Source of the DNA: Chlorokybus atmophyticus | Taxonomy: Eukaryota > Streptophyta > Chlorokybophyceae > Chlorokybales > Chlorokybaceae | NCBI GenBank assembly: GCA_009103225.1 | Contig: RHPI01000585.1 | Location: 107,041-171,040 of the forward strand | Direction of reading: 5' to 3' | Length of the DNA stretch: 64,000 bases | Part shown: piece after piece, positions 1-15,769 of the stretch | Position numbering within the stretch: the first letter of the stretch is position 1 | How the letters are laid out: each line of letters starts with the position of its first letter | Notes under the pieces: model-generated | Seen by the model: only the letters and a program-made list of their open reading frames with translations | What the model was told of the DNA's origin: nothing | Databases searched by the model: none | Program-made: the position numbers and the translations under genes

Positions 1-634
1 CCCCCACCCCCCTCGGGGTATAATATTTGAGGGTTTCGTAATTAGGGGGTTTAGGGGAGAGGTCTATTTCCTTAAAACGGTACCACTACAAGCAAAACAT
101 TATATGCAGTAATTGTTAAATAACCATTATAATGCCGCATATGCGTAAAGGTTACACAATGCAGCAAATACACAAGTGCCTCATAAACCCATATGTGCAT
201 CGTGCCATCATGCATTTGCACTACCAATGGTATCAGGGTCCAAATACACTGTGTGCATTGAAAATGCCCTTTGTAAGGCTGCAATAAAGCATACATATTA
301 CTTGCTCCCCCCTCCCCCCCCCCCCTTACCTAAAATACAAAGTACGTAAGAAGGCGCGCTAAGTTAAGACATGTACCACAACATGATGACATATCACCTA
401 CTTGTATGCATGGATTACCCAACTGCGCCTTGAGTGTATGAATGCACAATAGCATATTATTAAAGATGAGCAAGCATAGCCCTTGATGGCCATTTGCATA
501 TGTAATATATTAGCTGTTCTAGCTGAGCGGCATATATATATGATAATCAAGTTTTGCTTTTAAAAAATTGCATGTTACTTTACTTGCAAGCTATGTCACA
601 AACGCACTTCACAACAGAGTATAGGGTGATTCCG
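1..634. other. intergenic, no gene seen
   Basis: I see no conserved coding signal. The stretch holds short C-runs (start and near 307-327) and AT-rich sequence. The few short open frames have no family resemblance and look like chance. Confidence 0.5.
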
Positions 635-3600
635 CCTAATTTCGGGTGCTAACCTAATTTCGTGCGTTGGTAGTTTTTGGCAGTTTTTGGCGGAATGGTG
701 AAGGGAATGGCGGTGGGGAAGATACCCCTGGGTTCCTCTGAGCCGGGCTATCTACCCATGCTTTCAGTTTCAAATTTGAAGCAGTAGCGCGCGCACTATG
801 CAATTTTGAATAGGCTTTTATAGGTAGTTAAATGTGAAAACTGATGGTATGGAATTTTGGTTGGTAATAACTCTTGCAAACTAATAGCTTTTGACATGGG
901 GTCTTTTGCATCATGTTATATACTGTATAATACAACTTTTCACCAAGTTTCATGCTAATTGGAAAAGAATTGAGACAGTTGAGTGTGCCATGGGGGGGGG
1001 GTTGCGCGTACGTAATCTTGAAGTGAGGGTCAGTAGTAACTTTTGACTCCGTGCATATTTTAAGGTGGGGTTTTGGCATTGTTCTAGTTATGGTATAATA
1101 CACATTCATCTAAAGTTTCATGCCATTTGCATGTCTACTCCAACTATTAGGTATGACACTCATGAGAGTGTTGTGTAAGATTTTCAAATGTGCATGCAAG
1201 TTGTGGCGGGTGTTGTGGCAGCGACCTAGCGACATGGGTTGTTGACATTGTGATTGAGAAGGTTGTGTGCATGCTTGCTGTGCCATTGCATTGCGGGTGG
1301 TAGTAGTTGGTTAGTTGAGTGGGGGAGGGGTGACATTACACACGGGGCTAGTCAGGCACACAAGCAAGAGCTCTGCATTACAAGGAGAGGATGGTCAACA
1401 AGGATATTAGGTACCTACTCTACCTCTACCAGGCTGGCTCAGAACTGCTTGGATGCCATTGCAGTGTCTCATCACAGCCAGTATGTGCAATGCTATGCAG
1501 GTGAAACGCTCAGCTTCTGGTGCCAAGCGTGTCACCAACAAGAAGGTGCAGTTGGAGGCCAAGTCCGGCCTCAACCAGCACAAGAGGGGCCACTACATCA
1601 GCAAAGCAGCACGTGCAAAGCTGCTGGAGGCTGTGCCAGCAGTTTTGGAAGCAGCCAAGTCTGGTTGCATGAGCCTCGCTAAGGCTGCCAGAGAGGTTGG
1701 ACTTCCCCCTTCCACTATGCTTGACTACCACCACAACCCATCCCAGCTGCAAGCATACAAGTAAGTTAGCTGTTAGCCATGCAGAGTTCCTGTTGCAGCA
1801 GTGAGAACTGTTAGCACAACCATCAGCTTACTTGCGTGCTGATGTTGGTAGGGGAGCTGGTCGCCCTTGCGTGTTGACGTTGGAGGAGGAGACTGAGCTC
1901 GTGAGCGTGCTCACTCATGCCAACAACATGGGGAATGCCATGATACTCACTGAGATTGCTATGTACGTGGCTAAGCTGCTTGTGAAGGATGATAGAAGGG
2001 CATGCTTCAAGGATGGCATACCGGGCTACAAGTGGGTGGCATCGTTTAGAAAGAGACACAAGCTGAGTAAGAGGAAGGCAGAACCTCTGGATGCTAGTCG
2101 TCGTGGAAGCTTCAAACGCTGGATAGTCAAGGACTACTTCCAGACACTGCGTGAGGTATTGGACCACCTGCAGATAGGTCCCGACCGCATCATTAGCTGT
2201 GATGAGATTGGAGTAGAGCCTGAGTCCTGCATGAAGAACTGTGAGGTCATTGTGAAACGGTGAGTACCATTATGTTGCAGTTGTGCAAAGTGTGTGATGC
2301 AATGCTTGACCAGCTGTGTGCATGCAGAGGGTCAGAGTGGGCACAGCTTGACACCTCTGGTGGGCGCCAACATGTCACCATCATGGCAGCAGTGACTGCA
2401 ACCGGCTATGCCATCCCCCCGGGAGCCATCATGAATGGTGCCAAAGTATATGAAGAGTGGTATGCAGCATGGGACATACCTGGAGCACAGCTAGCAGTGC
2501 AAGAGAATGCATGGATGACCACGGAGCTGTTTGGCACCTGGATTGACCACCTTGCACATAACATGCCTGGTGGGATCAGCCCCTCCAACCCTGCGCTGCT
2601 GATATGTGACGGCCATGTAAGCAGATACAATGTCAAGACCATTGACAAATGCAGAGACATGGGCTTAGAGGTCCTGGTGCTGCCCCCCCCACACAACCCA
2701 CAGACTCCAAGTGCTGAACGTTTCATGTTTCAGCAGTTTCAAAGCTAAGTACCGGAAGGAGTACAGGGCATGGTTTGCCAACAACCAACATGTGAGAGGC
2801 TTGCCTAACGAGGCAATCCTAAGGATGCTAGTGGGCAGTTTCTACGCAGGCTCAGTGCACAGAATATCATCCACGGATTCAGAGCATGTGGTAAGCATGC
2901 ATGTAATGTGCATGCATGCATGTGTGCATGCAAGCCCATAACTGACCTGCCTGTGATGCTATGCAGGTATCCACCCCTTCAACAATTGTGCTGTTGACAA
3001 GTACCTTCCCCCTAAAGGACCCAAGGGTGCACTGGACTGCCTGCTGGATGCCCTGGAGAGGGGGGGTTGCGAGGAGGAGGAGTTGGTGGAGGAAGAGCAG
3101 CAGGGAGATGCTGAGACTGCTGCTGCACCAGAGACCCAAGATGTAGCCAAGAAGAGGAGGGTAGGTGTGCGCCCTAAGACTGCTGAGTGGCTAACAAGCC
3201 AAGATGTAAGAGACAGGCAGCAAGGCATTGCGGAGGAGAGGAGGCAAAAGCAAAAAGGCATAGCAGCACACAAGGCAACCAGAAAGACCAAAAGACGTGA
3301 CAAGGAGGCAACCAATGCAAGAAGGGCCACCGAAACACAAGCAAAGAAGCAGCAGGCAGACAAGAAGAGGGAGCAAGAGCATGAGAAGGCAGCAAGGGCA
3401 GCTAAGCGAGAAGCGGCCAGATTAGCCAAGCAAGAGGAGGCCTTACGCAAGGAGGCGGATGTCAAGGAGGGGCTGTTGCTGGCGCAGGAGAGGAGGGAGA
3501 AGAACAGCAGGGAAGCCCTGGAGCTATACCACAGCTGGAGTTGGGACAGCTGCAATTGGGTGAGCGAACGCCATGTGCCGTTCTTCGTTTGGGCAGAGGA

Positions 3601-4002
3601 GCTGCTCCTCAAGGTGGATCGCCGCCTCTGCTACTAGGAGGAGCATAAGGCAGCCAGAGAGGCTGGCGCCCGCTGGAGAGCACGTAGGGTTAGGCATAAG
3701 TAGAGAAAGACAAGCGTAGCCAGCTGTACATACACCCATGCAACCGCACATATACAACCCCATCGCTTGCATGCTGTCGCTGTAGCCTAATACTTGCATG
3801 CTGCCGCCTTGTCGTCAACATTGCACACTGCCTTGCATGCTGCCTTGCCCCCCCCCTCTCCCATCATTTGCTGACACAGTTGAAAGGGCGGGAATGTCAA
3901 CCAGCGCCAGCTGTGCTGACCGCCGCCACCGCCGGCCTTACCCACAACGTTGGGCTGGTGCTTACGTCGCCCCACAGCGCAAAAGCACCGCCCGAAATTA
4001 GG
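635..4002 (+). mobile_element. decayed pogo/Tigger-like DNA transposon
   Basis: A pogo-type transposase pseudogene (1453-3637) is bracketed by a perfect 12-base inverted pair, CCTAATTTCGGG at 635-646 and its complement at 3991-4002, which I take as candidate terminal inverted repeats. A second partial copy of the motif lies at 653-661. I did not find a convincing TA target-site duplication directly outside, so the ends are tentative while the transposase identity is firm. The 646-1452 interior before the transposase shows no gene; G-runs occur near 991-1000. Confidence 0.5.
1453..3637 (+). pseudogene. pogo/jerky-type DDE transposase, broken
   Basis: The reading frame resembles the DDE_1 (CENP-B/pogo/Tigger) transposases. 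Part 1 (about 1500-1760) has a psq-like helix-turn-helix (KAAREVGLPPSTML). Part 2 (1852-2259) holds the GRPCVLTLEEE DNA-binding segment and the first catalytic Asp in SCDEIG. Part 3 (2328-2690) carries the second Asp in LLICDGH. The last part (2967-3637) has GIHPFNN followed by a Lys/Glu/Ala-rich coiled-coil tail. Splice-consistent introns are 1761-1851, 2260-2327 and 2891-2966; each keeps the conserved frame. Damage: an extra C in the run 2683-2690 shifts frame before the HTTH motif, the third catalytic Asp of that motif is Asn (QVLNV), and another frameshift lies near 2825-2850. The start codon is uncertain. The lesions make an active enzyme unlikely. Confidence 0.8.
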
Positions 4003-4073
4003 ACAGGTAGATTTTATTCTGCAAGCTGACACACCCTTACCTGTGCAGCGTCGTATCTGACGCGCACCACATA

Positions 4074-4205
4074 TGGTCCGTGCCGCACCTTGTATGGTGC
4101 GGCACGGACCAGTACTCTATGCTAGTTCCTGGATGCGGACCAGGAGTGGGCCCGCGGCTCAGCGGCCCGGCAGCCGCGCACCGCACATGGTCCGTGCCGC
4201 ACCAT
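4074..4205. repeat. perfect 16-bp hairpin plus partial copy
   Basis: Positions 4074-4089 and 4096-4111 are exact inverted complements around a 6-base loop (TTGTAT). The same TGGTCCGTGCCGCACC arm recurs alone at about 4188-4203. No coding signal overlaps. Related GGTCC/GGACC palindromes recur at 5727-6000. Confidence 0.8.
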
Positions 4206-4364
4206 GTATGGGGGCGGCAATGTTGCTGGTTGGCGGCCCTGCAGGGCGCGCTACACGTGTACCATGACTGAAGTATCGTTATTGCATGTAGGAGTACGTA
4301 GGTACATTGTGTGTATCATCATTTAATATATGACAGGCCGCACCGACTGTCGCCGCTTACCATA

Positions 4365-4469
4365 AAGTGGACAGTCGCAAATGGTCGGCGGCTGTCAATG
4401 TATATTGACAGCCGGCTGTCCATGTACATTTTAACTTGACAGCCGCCGACCAGTTGCGGCTGTCCACTT
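4365..4469. repeat. 34-bp inverted repeat with 37-base spacer
   Basis: Arms 4365-4398 and 4436-4469 match at 32 of 34 positions as inverted complements. The arms contain GACAGCCGC/GCGGCTGTC-type words that reappear, scattered and in both orientations, up to about 5460 (for example 5383-5460). This suggests a foldback or MITE-like remnant, but I could not fix outer ends. Confidence 0.7.
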
Positions 4470-4480
4470 GTGGCCTATAT

Positions 4481-4640
4481 ATGTATAAATGGATATGTGT
4501 ATACATATAAATATATGTGTGTATATATATGTGTGTATATACACATATATTTATATGTGTATATATACACATATATACATATATGTATACATGCATATGT
4601 ATATATATGTTGATAAATATACGTGTGTGTGTGTGCATGT
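4481..4640. repeat. (TA/TG)n low-complexity tract
   Basis: Alternating ATATGTGT-type sequence. It creates open frames rich in Tyr, Ile and His on both strands, which are not genes. The rest of 4640-5500 is AT-rich with no gene seen. Confidence 0.85.
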
Positions 4641-5512
4641 AGGAATAGGCTTAAGGTATACAAGCAAAACTTGTTGACGTATTGCGGCCGCAATTTGCAG
4701 CCGTGCAATTACTTCATATCTACTATTTCATGTACATACACTGTGGTAAGTATATTGATGCGCGTACACATGTGCAGTAGACCTTTTATATGCAAAATCA
4801 TATACATCTCAAATAATGTATAAGAATATGATTGTACAAAGTGTTATGATTACTGTACAATTACATAGTCTAAAAAAATAATCATATCAAATTTACATCC
4901 ATGCGTTGCGCGTGTTAATTACATTATATATAGTTTGTTAGTTATTACTTTATCATAATGTTCACAACCGTTAACATCATACCATGAATACATATGTTGA
5001 TGCTGTTCGCATGTTGCATTGCTAGGCGTAGTTTATGGTATGTTTGGTTTTGATGATTTGTACGAAACGAAAGCGCGAGCAATGTCAGATGTTATGACTT
5101 GTAGCCTTACTTGTATAACCTCATAAATGGCCTATAAAAGCCTCATTCGACCACAGCATCATCGACAGCCCGATAAGGTACACTAGCTGCATTGACAGTC
5201 GCAATTTGGCTACTATTACTAAGCATTGTCACAATGACAGCCCCTAACAAGTCTACAAATTGTACTGGCGTATTGACAACCGCCGAGTTCGCGGCTACCG
5301 GTATGTAGTTTACCACCGTCCATGTAACTGGTACAGCCTATAAATGCTACAATTGCATAGGCTCAGCCTATGGGCCTATCAAAGTGACACACAATCTCCG
5401 ACTGTCCATCGGCAATTACTGCCGCCGGCCGACAGTCGCCAAGCGGCTGTCGGCGCATGCAATAAACTACATTATATAGGTTGCCATACAAGTCTACCGG
5501 TACGTGCACTTG

Positions 5513-5572
5513 TAGCTTAGTGGTTAGGGCGTCGTCTTTAAATGCTAAAGGTACTGGGATCGAATCCGGCCG
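5513..5572 (+). repeat. tRNA-like promoter segment (SINE-like)
   Basis: TAGCTTAGTGGTTAGGGC fits the pol III box A consensus and GGATCGAATCC about 40 bases later fits box B. The region does not fold into a proper tRNA: the anticodon stem and the acceptor ends do not pair well and the base before the anticodon is not T. It is better read as a tRNA-derived SINE head or tRNA pseudogene than as a working tRNA. Confidence 0.45.
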
Positions 5573-5726
5573 ATGCGTGTGTTCTTGACTAATCATTCCA
5601 CTGACTCCGCGCCGCTGGCCGCGGCCTCCTGCGCCGCAGGTTGGGCGTGGCCGGTGCCGCCGGCAAAGATGTCTCAACTTTAACTGCAGTTGCACTAATG
5701 TCTACATTGTTGCATATTAAACTTCG

Positions 5727-5990
5727 GTCGATGGTCCGCTGGCCGGACCAGTTATTGAAGTATTGTGATGATTTTGTCCCTGGTCCGATGGCTGGACCAT
5801 ACCTGGTCCTGACGCAACAGTAATCGGCCGGACCTTTAGTGGTGCGTACCAAGGGACAATGGTACCATTCACGTGAAATTCGGACCATGAATGGTCCGAC
5901 TGTCGATGAAAAACAGACCATGCAAGGTCCACCGATTTCATTTAGCAGGGGGAAATCCCGGTCCTGCGTCACGGACCATTCATGGTCCTT
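5727..5990. repeat. cluster of GGTCC/GGACC palindromes
   Basis: At least five short near-palindromes built from TGGTCC and GGACCA arms occur here, for example around 5730-5750, 5788-5812, 5881-5897, 5917-5932 and 5972-5988. They use the same arm words as the perfect hairpin at 4074-4111. No coding signal. Confidence 0.65.
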
Positions 5991-6000
5991 GAACGTCAAT

Positions 6001-8648
6001 CCGTGTGAACGTATCTATATAACAGCACAATTAAATGATTGCCAACTACTGGTTGCTGAGCACTCATATATTTTATGATTGAGCAATGTTTATCACCAAA
6101 CCGCAAAACAAGGCTCACATAACAATGGATTTTAACCACGTACGTGTCAACATTTACCAATGCTATGTAGAGCCATGCGTCACAGAGTCGTTTGCCAACA
6201 AATAAGGTCTATCACCCATGTTTACACAACCACAAGCTTACAAACATGGTAAGGTTGAGGTAAGGCTCGATGTCAACTGTATAGGCATAATATGTATAAA
6301 GTTCAACACAATGTATGAATGACATTGCCTTCTCCTTTCTTGTTCACCTCAAATCGTAAAGAACATTAACATTAACACATGATTGTTGGTCACGCATGTT
6401 GATGTTCAAGACTATGTGAGTAATTATGCGTAATAATCTGATATGGTCAACATTCAAGTTGAATGTTGATAACAATTAGTTTTATTGTTTAATTTTCCCA
6501 ATGTACGTTGTATGCGCAATCGAACATGCACTTATTCTTTAGTAAACCGAAACACATGCATAGCACGATGTTTTTCATGTATACTTTAAGCGCGGTCGGT
6601 GCAGAGGCTACACACGATGAGTGCAATCGTTGCGCTCTTTCAATATATAACCATAAATAAATAAAACTTATAGATTAACCTAGTGTTAGGGTTAGGGTTA
6701 ACAGCTTGGGGGTATTGTTCGACTAGCATTGCATTATACGATTACTATCAACACTTACATACTATAGATATACATAATACTTACCCCCCTCCCCAGCCCC
6801 TCCCCCATTGGTTGAATACATTGGGGAAGTTAAGGGTAAGCATGCTGTGCGTGCCGCTGCGTGGCGTGGACGTCCCTAATGCGGTGCTAGCAGGTGATTC
6901 CCGGTCCGTGCTGCTGTTCTTCTTTTCCCCCAACCCCCTCCCTTCCTCGCTTGCGTCTAGCTAGCGCACATAGTTTGTATAGAAGGCTCCCCAACCCGTG
7001 GGTTGCTGCTGATGTGCGATGCCGTTGCAGTTGTCCATATAGTGCCATTTGCCCTTCCCCATATCATGGCCCCTGTGTTGCGCCTTATGCTATATATGCA
7101 AAGCAAATGTGTTTTTGAGAATAACAACTGTACTACTAGCTACTTTACCTGCATAAACATGTTGGAAGGCTCATCAAAGGATTTGCCAATTTTGGAATGC
7201 GTGATCCCTCATATTCACCTGTTTCGTAGTGCTTTCTATCACCTTTTGCAGAATGAAACATAAAGGGTAATACATTGTTACATTGCGTGTGTGATTTGTG
7301 ATGTGTTTTTGCGTTGTGTAATTGAAATTGCTTGTTAAACATGCATGTCCACAAGCCCCTCCGGTGTTCTCAAACGATACATAATAGCATATACTATTGT
7401 ACATGAAAGAAGGTGTGCGTATGCCCATGCATGTTACAATGTCCCAATCCATCTGTTGTGTACCATGCAAGTAGTGAGCGCACAGCATGCCTATAGCAGC
7501 AAGTAATAGTAAACGCGGGGCTTTAGCAATTTAGTTACTCAGCTACTGCCTACACTATGGCTACCACCCCGTTAGTCATGCAAGCAAGCATAGTAGTGAT
7601 TACCTGTACAGCACGCAGCTGTGCTATTGCTTGCTTGTTACTCATAGGCAGACCGTTTGCATATCTTTGATATCATGCATTATACCCATCATGCAAATAT
7701 GCTAGTGCTGCAAATTGCATGTCCGACACATGCATGTGAGTTACGAGTGCCTTGCAGACACCTTGTGTGCTTTGCTGCCGACGGGTATTTATGCAAACAC
7801 TCGCCGGGCGTTGCCTGTTGTTACACACATTTGTACTGCAAGTTGCCTCCTACGTCAAGAAGCACGATTACTACTTCACTGCTACTTAGTGAAGTAACAA
7901 TAACATTGCTAGACTATGCTTCCATTCGCAGATTAAACCCAGCACAAATGTCATTGTTGCTAGTATTGTGTACAAAGTAAGCAATGCGGTGCATACGCAA
8001 TAACATTGCAATGACACTAATGTAACGCGCAGTACAACAAAAACAATGGCAACAGCAACACACACAGTACCACCCTCGCGCTGTGTAACTGGCAGAGCAC
8101 AAGTACCAGTTAGCGTTAAGCATAGCAGCAAGCCGCAAGTAACAGCAACATTGACAAGACAAATACGATAGATGTGTTGGCCCCCCCACATCCAATAGCA
8201 GCAGCAGCATTAAGTTGTAGGCAGAGGGGCTCAACTACACATAGAGCGCCACAGTGAGCAAGTTGCCAACGGGGCAACTTGACACTGCAGCCGGCTTCCC
8301 ACTTGTATCGTGCAATAAGGGTTTTCTGCGCACCATTCATAAACAGCATGCAATTTCAAGTGCATTGACAAATGCAATTGTTTACAATGAATGTCAATCC
8401 ACAATGAGAGGTGTTTATGCAAACACCATGCTAGATCTGCCTGCACGCCAAGTTAGCCAGCAAGCCATCAAGCCAACAAACCAGCAAGGCTGCATAAACA
8501 TGAGGGCACTTGCGTGCTACCCTCATGTCGACACGCGCATGATTGCATGGTACATGTACTGAGCGGTCTTGCCATAAAACAGCTGGATTGAAATAAACAT
8601 TCTTCTGCGCAACAGGTGTAACAGCTGGCGCTTACTATGACCTTTTTT
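6001..8648. other. gene-free stretch with interstitial telomere-like motif
   Basis: No family-like coding sequence was recognised on either strand. At 6685-6699 there is a short TTAGGG array (two and a half units). A pyrimidine-rich stretch (6785-6975) resembles 22,497-22,550 around the words AGCTAG-GCACATAGTT, so it may be a dispersed repeat. Confidence 0.5.
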
Positions 8649-8772
8649 GTAACGGGAAGGTACATGACATCACCACAAATCGACCAGAAAAGTACCAAGT
8701 CTTTTGTGGTCGAGTGGGCTGTGACATTGGTCATCGGAGCTTGAGACCCGGGTTCGATTCCTGCCTTGCACA
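8649..8772 (+). repeat. SINE-like repeat with box A and box B
   Basis: An 80-base segment (8649-8728) recurs at 9090-9169. It contains TGGTCGAGTGGG, matching pol III box A, and in this copy box B GGGTTCGATTCC follows at about 8749-8760. The spacing is tRNA-like but the rest does not form a tRNA. This is most likely a tRNA-derived SINE family, this copy being the more complete one. Confidence 0.55.
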
Positions 8773-9089
8773 CGAATTCCGCGGTTGTTGTTTCTCGATC
8801 CAATAACTTCGTAAATGATCACTTTATGAGTGCCATCATCGATGGGTCGCGACTTGCCTAATGGCAGTCGCGCCGAACTGACCAGTTCAGTCGGCGCGGC
8901 AGGGCGCGACCTGCCTATCGCGGCGACGCGACCTGTGGGGCCGGCAGCGTTTCGCTATGCACGCGCTGACCGGTATGGGCCTAAATTAGCCGGTCCTTGG
9001 CTGTGGGGCCGGTGACCGACCCTAACAAACCCCTTGGGTAATTCCCCAGCTGACCGGGCAGCTGCCGAGGACGTCAGCGTTCGGGGAAT

Positions 9090-9169
9090 GTAACGGGAAG
9101 GTACATTAAATTACCACAAATCGACCATAAAAGCACCAAGTCTTTTGTGGTCGAGTGGGCTGTGACATT
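9090..9169 (+). repeat. second copy of SINE-like segment, truncated
   Basis: It matches 8649-8728 along 80 bases with a handful of substitutions and keeps box A, but the sequence after TGTGACATT diverges and no box B follows. The two copies flank a GC-rich gene-free stretch (8773-9089). Confidence 0.7.
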
Positions 9170-9446
9170 TTTGATACATCTGCTTGAGTAACGAAATGAT
9201 GGCATGCAAGAAGTCGTGTCTGAAACTGCACACACGCTTAAATCGCAAACATTGTGACGAAACCACGCCATGTATGCACTGTTTAAATAGATCTGACAAT
9301 GGGTGAGGGGCTGCACGGGTGGGGCAATGGCAGAGAACTCTGGCAACGACAGCTTGGAATACAACCTGGTACAGTCCCACTGTTGGGTGCTGAAACACGA
9401 GCATCTCTAGAATCGGCACTTAAGTTCCCTGCTGAGTTTGCAGCAG

Positions 9447-10462
9447 CTATAACATGTTATGCCGGTAGTTCCCCCCCGCTAGCACACCTTCCCCTATGTA
9501 CATGACTTGTTGAAAGTTGGGTATGTTGACAACTAGCAAGTCATACACATAGCGGAGAATGTTGTTAGCGTACAGCTTAACAAGATCTACTTGGCCTGTG
9601 GCTATCAAACGAACCATGAAATCATACTCAAAAGTGTACAGCAAGTTGTTAGCTAAGTACACACCCGCACTGTTATCCATGGGAATGCCAATGACTTGGT
9701 TCAATAAGGCATCCAGTGCACCTCGCACAAACAAGTTTTCAACCACAAAATTCAGTATTTCTGTAAGGGTGGCTGCGGTAAACACTCTAGCTTGAGGCTT
9801 GTGTTCCGGGGTGTGTTATACCATTGCACCGTTGTCTAGTTTTGGTCCACAGTGATTTCCATGTATGACATTCTGGTGGTACGCTGCTGGCATGTAAACA
9901 TCATCAATACAAACCGTGCCTTTCTGGACTTCAATTGTTGCAAGTTAAAAGCTGTATAAAGAGTTGTGAAGTCCAATGTGTGTACGTGTGTTTACGCTGC
10001 TTGCTTAACAGACTGTGTGGTTGTTGTGTCGCATATCTCTGTCAAACGCTTGAGGGCAACGTTGTCTTTCATAATCCACGAGTGTGTTGTTCCTGTGTGA
10101 ATGCCGGCGTCTGCGAACAAACTCTCCCAATAGACATCCGCAATGGGTGCCAGAGCCTTGTATGCTCTGGTCAGCGATTGCGATGCTGTCGTCAGAGTTG
10201 TATGGTACGCAACTGCAATGAAACGTGGCTTGGGTGGGTGTTTGTGTAAGTTCCAAATGAGGTATGAATGAGGCAACTTGGTAAAGTGTCGAAATTTCCA
10301 GTGCATATTGAAATCCTTATCTCTGTAGCACTTCCTCGATCTTGTGTGGTGGCGTGTAACATGTAGGATTATCAGCACTGTTAACCAATAGCATGTATGT
10401 CGCGCTTGGCAACTGTTCCAACTCAGCATACAACTTGTGGATGTAGTGTTGCTTGCAAACAA
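9447..10462 (-). pseudogene. reverse transcriptase remnant, broken
   Basis: Read on the minus strand, three consecutive pieces in different frames rebuild the order of an RT domain. Near 10,260-10,300 is the fingers motif with HKHPPKPRFIAV; near 9,940-9,965 is a palm A motif DFTTLYT; between 9,785 and 9,447 are IGIPM, an LLYTFEYDF helix and the active-site block RYVYDLLVV. Related RTs have a Y-x-D-D core, so the first Asp is replaced by Tyr. Stops and frameshifts separate the pieces. The HKxP / DFSTLYT / IGIPMG / RYIDD pattern belongs to a family apart from Ty3/gypsy and LINE RTs, possibly nearest to Penelope-like elements; I am not sure of the placement. Confidence 0.6.
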
Positions 10463-10782
10463 TCAAAAACACCTGCAGCTATTGTGCTATCCCAAAAGAC
10501 GACAAACACAATCAACAACCTAAGTGTCCATACCTGCAACAAAGTGCTTACTACCTTAGCGCTTCAGTCTGCTGTCGCCAAGCACATGTGACCGCCGCAA
10601 CTGTGAACTTGACAAGCACTGAAGCAGTTTCCATACTCCTCAGTACCCACCCCCGGTGGTGGTGCACACTTGGTCTGACAGCTCAAAACTTTTTGCGGTA
10701 TGTCACAAATAAGACTCAACACAACCTACAACTGCTACAACCTACAGCCTATGACGCAAAACAATCTCAAGAAAGGTCACAT

Positions 10783-15043
<4,261 letters not shown>

Positions 15044-15542
15044 CGCCGCCGACGTCCTTGACACCACCAACAACCTCCTCCTCCCCACCTCCGCCACTGA
15101 AGTCCAGCTCTGATCTGATCTCTTAGAAACCCTAATCTGAAAGTCCACTTCACCTCCAACAGACTTTCTGCACTTAATACATGTGTGGCTCAACTCGCTG
15201 GTCTCTCCATCCTCAATGCTTGCGGGACTTTTTTCGTTTGAATCTCAGAGATTCCTGGTTGAGATATTCTCTGCTTCGCACAGGGGCGGAAGCGCAGTGC
15301 ACATCGCGGAATAAAACCAATGGCCTGCATTTATCTTGGTAAACCGGAGCTTGTGAATTGAGGCCGCGCGGTGACGTTGCGAGCCACGAACTTGCTGCCG
15401 AGTTGTCCGACAGCTTGGGCCAACTCGGCCCCGGTTGCTGGCGGCCTACACAGCTGCTTGTGGGATGCATTGAACTAGATCTGTACAGCTGCTTGTGGGA
15501 TGCATTTGGCGGTCAAACTTCTGCCTGAGGCAGTCAAATGCT

Positions 15543-15740
15543 GGGCATTACTCGTCGGCTTCAACTATTGGCCGGCGAGTTTTTCGTTTAACAAATTAAT
15601 AAGTAAGTGATTAATACGTATAGTTTAAGTTAGGGTTTGCCTCTGTTGCTTGACACACACGTGTCAAGCAACAGAGCAGTTGAGGCCGTCACCTCAGCGG
15701 CGGCGTTGTTGGCGACGCTGCTGGCGACGGCGAAAATTCG
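15543..15740 (+). repeat. A1, left split direct repeat of PAT element
   Basis: Near-identical to A2. It contains a perfect 16-bp hairpin (15641-15656 with 15661-15676, loop ACAC) and a shorter inverted pair around 15549-15580. Such structures could be recombinase binding sites, but that is inference. Confidence 0.9.
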
Positions 15741-15769
15741 GCGAAAGTTTGGGGAGAGGAGAGAGAGAG

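Noticed and set aside
2959-3612. 217-codon minus-strand Ser/Leu-rich frame
   Set aside because: Mirror of the Lys/Glu-rich coiled-coil tail of the pogo transposase.
4357-4708. Tyr/Ile/His-rich frames on both strands
   Set aside because: Produced by TA/TG alternation; no conserved sequence. The same applies to 41,270-41,600 and 23,655-23,904.
8700-8775. Candidate functional tRNA gene
   Set aside because: Box A and box B are present but stems do not pair properly and the upstream part is a dispersed repeat; a SINE fits better.
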